29,343 nt of DNA from Auxenochlorella pyrenoidosa (lineage: Eukaryota > Chlorophyta > Trebouxiophyceae > Chlorellales > Chlorellaceae). Made by a program: the position numbers and the translations under genes. Below the pieces are notes generated by a model that had not been told where the DNA came from, did no database searches, and worked only from the letters and a program-made list of their open reading frames with translations. Positions 24,597-29,343 of this stretch are shown one piece after another. The stretch covers positions 44,533-73,875 of the forward strand of contig KQ481957.1 of assembly GCA_001430745.1 (NCBI GenBank). The letters run 5' to 3'. Every line of letters begins with the position of its first letter. Within the stretch, counting starts at the first letter, position 1.

Positions 24597-26330
24597 GTGC
24601 GTTCAAGGAGGGAGTGGTATATTGTTTCAGCAGGGTCACTGCAGCGTGGGCAAGAAAGGGAGTGGGCTACTGGAACGCTGCTGCCTCAGCGGCGGTGGGC
24701 TGGCAGTGGCCTGTCGAAAGGCAGGTGTGGCAGAACCAGTGGCCCTCTGGAGGCTCCGGAAGAGGGTTGGATTGAGGCATGGGCAGCGCCAGCCCGCGCC
24801 ACAAGAGTCGCAGAGGGGGAAGAAGTTGAGAGCGGAGCATGTGGGGGTGTTGCATTGTTGGCAGGGGATGTGGTGGCTGGTTGTGCGGGACTGGGTATGG
24901 TGTGCGAGTGTGCGCTCCTCGCCAGCGAGCTGCCTCGCCACCAGCACATTCCCGTGAGCTTGCGCCTTCTGCATAGATGCACAGGTAGGCAGGAGCTCAG
25001 CCAGCACTGGGCAGCGCGAGCAGCATGGACAGCGTGGGCAGCATGGCTTGTTCGCTGCCTGCTGGCCTGCTGGCTGGCCTTGCTGGCAAAGCGCAATGTG
25101 CCGCACAAGAGAGAACCGCGTGGACTTAGCATGCGCAGGCATCACCCGCATGAAGCACCAAGTGGTTGGGTGCGCTGCCAGGTACGACCCAGGCTCCTAA
25201 TGGCGGCGTGGCAGCGGCAGGGCTGGCGGCAGCGATCCGTGCTCACCCGGTCGCAGCAGCCCAGGAGAGCATCAGCGGCTGTCAAATAGCGCCGCGAGCC
25301 GGCCAGTCACCGCGCCCAGCAGCGCCACCCGCGTGCGCCGCTGCGCCCGTGCCAGGCACAGCGCAGCGGTGCGCAGCCGCTGGGCATCCGCTGCTGGCAG
25401 GCGGCGCGCCACCTGGGCCGCCTGGGAGGCTGAGCACTCCAACGCAGCAGGCAGCGCGTGCCCAAGGCCAGGGCAGGGCGCCGGCACCAGCGCCCACTCA
25501 GCGTCCCCCAGCGGCAGGTGGGCAGCCACGCAGCCGGCAAAGAGGGGCAGGGCGCTGGGGCGTGCGGCTGCCAGGGCTGCCAGCGCTGCGTGTGCCGGCA
25601 TCGCTGCTGCCAGCAGGCGGGCTGCTGCCTCGCATCCCCGGCTGCCTGTCTCGGCGCCTCGCGGCGCCACATCGAGAGGTGTGTTCCCTTGTGAAGTCCT
25701 GGCTGTTGCCAACTCTGGCGCCGTTTGCAGGAGGAGCTGAACCATGCCTGCACGCCCACCCCGTGCTGCCGTGTGGAGCGGCAGCCAGCCGTGTCTGCCC
25801 GCCGTGAGGGCTGCTGCCGGCGCCGCCTGCAGAAGCAGCTGCCCAACTGCCGCATCCTTGGCCAAGTGCAGCGGCAGCCAGCCTCTGGCGCATGCCGTCA
25901 TGGCAGCTGCCGGCGCTGCTTCCAAGAGCACTTCAACCAGTCCCCACTACTATTTGCGACCATGGCTGCCGCTGGTGCTGCGTCAAGCAGCAGCTGCACA
26001 GCCGTCTCATGGCCAGAACCTGCAGCTTTGTGCAGTGGCAGGCGGCCACCACTGTCAGCAACCATGGCTGTTGCTGGCGCTGCGTTGAGCAGCGGCTGCA
26101 CAGCCGCCTCATAGCCATACTCTGCAGCTGCGTGCAAGGGCAGATGGCCATCTCTGTCTGCAACCATCGCTGCCGCTGGTGCTGCGCTAAGCAGCAGCTG
26201 CACAGTCGCTTGATGGCCTAAAGCTACGTGCAGCGGCAGTCGGCCCCTTCTGTCTGCAATCATGGCTGCCGCTGGTGCTGCGTCCAGGAGCAGCGGCAAC
26301 CCAGGCTGCAGCTGCTGTGGGTGGTAGCCC
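24597..26330 (-). repeat. Segmental duplication, copy 2
   Basis: Copy of 20338-22310 in the same orientation, carrying the truncated ankyrin pseudogene and its 3' flank. The unrelated stretch 23090-24590 separates the two copies. Confidence 0.85.
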
Positions 26331-26350
26331 CTGGCCACCAATGCAATCAA
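25272..26350 (-). pseudogene. Ankyrin-repeat pseudogene, truncated and frameshifted copy
   Basis: Paralog of the gene at 20996-22980. The 5' part (26350 to about 25940) encodes four to five ankyrin repeats (LPLHVALGHQATVQLLLSAA, LPLHKAAGSGHETAVQLLLD). The 3' part (25931-25272) encodes the last repeats and the C-terminal domain in a different frame. At the junction (about 25938-25942, ttcaaccag then tccccacta) about 142 bases present in copy 1 (21665-21806) are missing, which breaks the frame. Exon 1 and the first repeats are also absent. The C-terminal part is still close to copy 1, so decay is recent. Expression as a short ankyrin protein from an internal start is possible but not indicated. 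Confidence 0.8.
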
Positions 26351-27213
26351 TCAATTACACTTGACGTTCACGGAGCCAGCAGGTTCATGAGACTGCGAAG
26401 ACGGGTTTTCGCGTTTTTGTTAGAGAGAAAGAAGGAAAGGGCTTGGGTGCTTTCTTGGGAGAGGATGGCTTGCAGGGTGGGTGGGGGTGGGACATTCAAA
26501 GATGCGGAAAAATCGGCGTGCTCAGTGGCGCGGGGCGTGGAAGCCTCAGTTCCCTTCTTCCTTCAGGCGGTGCAGGACCCCTGTTGCAGAGCACATCTGA
26601 TCGTTGCCAAAGCAGCCCGGCATGACGAGGTGGCCAGCGCGCCCAGCGGCGGCGGCAAACGCGCCTGTGGCCGTCGTGCAGGGCGTCGGGCGAGCTCTAC
26701 TCATTCCAATAGCATATTTACACAATTTTGTACATAGCGGACAGCTGTGCGATACATCAGGAGGCCGCGACAGATTCGACCCTAAGCGTGCGCATCCTTT
26801 TCTCAAGTCTCGTGTTTCCAGTTGAGTCGCAAGAGCTGCGCGGTTCCCAATAGACGCAAGCGCCGGAAAGCCGTCGTCGCCGCCCGCTTGCCGCCGCCAC
26901 TCCCGCCCACAGGGCTGGGGGGCTGCTGCTGCCTCGCACGCCTCGCGCTTGCAACCTAAAACCCTTCCAACATGCTCATAACAGGCCGCTCATGGCCGTG
27001 CTTCTCATCTTGCCTGCGCCCCTCTTGCCCGCTGGCCCCCTCAGCCCCGCAGGCCTCGCCCCACCCATCTCCCTCGCCCCGGCAGGCAGCAGCCAGCACC
27101 CAGCGGAGCCCGCCCGCCCGCCCCGAAGACAGAGCGCCACCCAGCAGCAGCACAAGCAGCTGTGCACTGAAAGGACCAACCGCTGAAAGGAGCGACCAAC
27201 TGACCCAGCCGCC
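26351..27213. other. Intergenic region with a local AT-rich block
   Basis: No supported gene. On the minus strand a frame ends LHRLKEEGN (stop near 26546), but nothing upstream in that frame looks like a protein. An AT-rich block around 26705-26745 (gcatatttacacaattttgt) stands out and may belong to the promoter of the small plus-strand gene. About 26860-27200 is GC-rich probable 5' leader. Confidence 0.4.
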
Positions 27214-27393
27214 ATGTCCGGCCTGTTTGATGTCCTGCACCTTCATGCCACGGGTGCCATTGTTGTGGCCTCCTTTTTTGCCCTGCTGCTGGCCGCCTTC
27301 TGGACGGTGCGCGCGCAGCAGCTGGCCAAGCAGCGGCCCAGCAGCGGGCTGTACGCCAGCAGGCAGCCGCAGGTGGGCGGGCGCGGCTGGTGA
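27214..27393 (+). CDS. Possible 59-aa single-pass membrane protein
   Basis: ATG at 27214 in a strong context (gccgccATGtcc), stop TGA at 27391-27393. Residues about 12-30 (ATGAIVVASFFALLLAAFW) form one hydrophobic helix, followed by a basic, Gln/Ser-rich tail (TVRAQQLAKQRPSSGLYASR). The positive charges after the helix suggest that side faces the cytosol. A TGTAA motif, the usual green-algal polyadenylation signal, lies at 27608-27612, 215 bases after the stop. The sequence cag-gtgggc at 27370-27378 could instead be a donor, making this a first exon, but no matching second exon was found. No family recognised. Confidence 0.45.
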   Translation: MSGLFDVLHLHATGAIVVASFFALLLAAFWTVRAQQLAKQRPSSGLYASRQPQVGGRGW

Positions 27394-27960
27394 GGTGGGG
27401 CGCGCCCGGCGCGCCTGCAGGCTGGGGCGGGCAAGTGTCGCCCGACTCGCCCCTGCCTGCCCCATGAGCCATTTGTGGTCCTCCGCTGGCCTGCCCTCCT
27501 CTCTCCCAACCCTTGCCTGTGAGGCTGGACCTTCTCGACATTAAGCCTGATATAGACCCTTGCAAGCAGTTTATGTGCCGTGCTGAAGCCAGGGGGCGGT
27601 GGGCGCGTGTAACACACGAGGCAGGTCAGGGAGGGGGCGGCAGCGGCGGGTGCTGGTGACGGGGAGATGCCGGGGAGGACGGAGACCACTCGAGGATGCG
27701 CGCAGGCATGCATGGCAAGCTGAACGGTCGGTGGCATGCGCACCGCGCCAGCGACGCGGATGCGAGCGCCAAGTTGCATGCCTGGGAGCTGCTGTGTGGC
27801 TGGCCCACCCCTGGGCTGCCGTGAACGCCGCCGATTGATGTCAACACTTGGCGGGCGCCCCATAGGGGCCAGCCTGCTCCAGCTGGCTGCACATGCCCGC
27901 CGGCAGCCTGCGCTGGCGCTGCGGATGCTGGGGGCGAGGGCGAAGGCACCAAACCGGAGC
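27394..27960. other. 3' flanks of the small membrane-protein gene and the unknown gene
   Basis: Convergent intergenic region. It contains the TGTAA at 27608-27612. Nothing else was identified. Confidence 0.45.
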
Positions 27961-29290
27961 TCAGCCGAACCTCAGCTCCACCCAGTTGTTGGGTGTGTGC
28001 GCCGTCCAGGTTGCCCCATTCAGTTGCTTGTAGCCGAGCGGCAGGCCCGGGGGGATGGGCGCAGAGTCGCCGGGATTGTCAACCCTGCAATTCACAGCCA
28101 CGAGGGTTAACAAGGGTGGAGGAAGTGGTGGGGGTGGGGGGGGGTAGAGGGCAGATGGGCTGGGCCGTCTGTCAGCTGCCAGGCCTGGGCGGGCTGCGAG
28201 GCGTTACGGTGGGCTGCTGGGTCCATGAGGAGCATATCCGCGTGGGGAAGACGCAGCGCGCCGTCATCCTGCCGCAGCTAGTGGCTCCGGCGGCAGGATC
28301 TCGACGTGCGCAGCAGGCCGCTGGCCCGCCGCCGCGCCGTCGCACCCTGCCCCACAAGGCACCCCTTGCCCTCCCCTCCCCGCGCTCACCAGCGCCAGAA
28401 CATCGCCGCATTGGACGGCGCCCGGTAGCTCAGCACAAACGCGTACTGGCTGCCCTGGGTGAGGGGCCAGGCGCCAGTGTTGGTCCACACTGTCGCGTAG
28501 CCCTGGCTGCAAATATCTGGGCTCGTGTAGTCTTGGGTGTCCGAGGTCACGGCGGCGGCGGCCATGTCGGGGTTGCCGTCGCCGCCCAGTGGACGGATGG
28601 CCCAGTTGAAGGATACGCCGCCGAAGCCCTCGGAGCACACGAGGAACTTGACGGAGCGCAGCACGGCGCTGCAGGGAAAGGGACAGGTACGCCCTTGGGT
28701 GTGGGTTGAGGAAACACAGTCACTCAGTCAGAGGAAACACAGTCACACTGCAGCAGGGGTCGCGACATGGGGTCGCAGCAGGGGTCGCAGGGGTGGCAGT
28801 AAGGGTGCCCGTACCGCGCTGTACGGGCACCCCCGGGGCCAGCGTCAGGCTCAGCTGCAAGGTAAGATGCATGCGCGGTGCCCCCTCGCTGAGGTTGGAG
28901 GATTTACATCCCGGGCAGGGCGCTGGCCTGGCGCGCCCAGCAGCCACCTGTCCAGGGCCAGCAGGGCCCAGCCCACAGCGGGCCGACTGCAGCCCTGCCG
29001 AGGTCTGCGTTGCAAGCCACCCCTACGGTCAGACAGGCGCACAGCCCAGACACGCAAGCAACAGGTGTGCCCATGTGTGCGCACCTGCAGCCGGTGGGGG
29101 AGGCGGCGGCGGCGGAGGGCGCACCCAAACAAGCAAAGCAAGCAAGCAGCACGCACCTGCAGCCGGTGGGGGAGGCGGTGTCCACAGAGGGCGCGGTGAA
29201 CAGGAAGGCGACAGAGTCGGGGCTGGCCGGGGTGCCCATGAGGGTGTAGGGGGTGGTCTGGAAGCCGGTGTCGTTGGTGCCCACCACAAG
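27961..29290 (-). CDS. Unrecognised, probably beta-rich protein, C-terminal part (5' end outside window)
   Basis: Three minus-strand exons join in phase: 29157-29290, 28390-28668 and 27961-28084 (stop at 27961-27963), giving the last ~178 residues. Sequence pieces: GTNDTGFQTTPYTLMGTPAS, SVAFLFTAPSVDTASPTGCS, LRSVKFLVCSEGFGGVSFNW, DICSQGYATVWTNTGAWPLT, QYAFVLSYRAPSNAAMFWRW and NGATWTAHTPNNWVELRFG. Scattered Cys, many aromatic residues and short alternating stretches suggest an extracellular or luminal beta-sandwich domain, somewhat like bacterial and algal secreted jelly-roll domains. That is an impression, not an assignment. Whether a signal peptide exists cannot be seen. The acceptor at 29291-29293 implies at least one more upstream exon. 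Confidence 0.65.
28745..28800 (+). repeat. Short ggggtcgcagca-type tandem repeat in an intron
   Basis: Units gcaggggtcgc and gggtcgcagca recur three to four times in the intron between the 29157-29290 and 28390-28668 exons. Confidence 0.6.
29081..29193 (-). repeat. Exon-edge repeat: unknown-gene donor, two in-frame copies
   Basis: The exon end coding ASPTGC plus the donor (real end 29157) is echoed 72 bases into the intron (about 29081-29125), with the same cgcacctgcagccggtgggg core. The echo is in frame and open across 24 codons. Confidence 0.88.
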
Positions 29291-29343
29291 CTGCGGTGGG
29301 GTGGGGATGTGTGTGTGTGTGGTGGGTGGGTGGGGTGGGGGGG

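Noticed and set aside
26228..26737. Plus-strand 169-codon frame
   Set aside because: Its first part is antisense to the ankyrin pseudogene, and the rest shows no protein-like pattern.

Overview
The window reads as nuclear DNA of a green alga, most likely a trebouxiophyte of the Chlorella clade. It is very GC-rich. Its protein-coding genes are cut into many short exons that can be rebuilt with consistent phase, and low-complexity tandem repeats sit in almost every intron. No operons, ribosome-binding sites, tRNA, rRNA or CRISPR arrays were seen. The lineage is inferred from gene structure and gene content; no marker gene is present.

Layout. 227-1533 (+) is the 3' part of a PWP1-type WD40 ribosome-biogenesis gene. 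2064-2718 and 3290-3948 (+) are two tandem copies of a small two-exon gene of unknown function, inside a ~1.22 kb duplication. 4497-9589 (-) is a complete 12-exon gene for a 345-residue NMT1/THI5-like (SsuA/THI5 fold) protein. It is divergent from 9965-20031 (+), a 24-exon gene for a 927-residue ALIX/Bro1 ESCRT-associated protein; a 766-base assembly gap (17661-18426) lies in its intron 20. 20996-22980 (-) is a two-exon ankyrin-repeat gene, and 25272-26350 (-) is a 5'-truncated, frameshifted duplicate of it. Between the two lies a ~1.3 kb insert with a lower-GC ORF and a cluster of GGGACGTCCC palindromes. 27214-27393 (+) may encode a 59-residue single-pass membrane protein. 27961-29290 (-) is the 3' part of an unrecognised gene, probably for a beta-rich protein. 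The genes show no shared pathway.

The main discovery candidate is a recurring architecture at splice junctions, called 'exon-edge echoes' here. The last or first ~20-45 bases of an exon, with the adjoining splice site and some intron, are tandemly repeated two to four times into the intron at periods of roughly 45-140 bases. I count about 15 such junctions in 10 introns of three unrelated genes; five introns are echoed at both ends. The exon-derived core stays close to the real exon while much of the spacer diverges. Several decoys are in frame and open, so they could give alternative isoforms. In the same genes about a quarter of introns (8 of 34 in the two complete long genes) need a GC-AG donor for the reading frame to hold. 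Long G homopolymers (14-24 G) lie in three of the echo-bearing introns.
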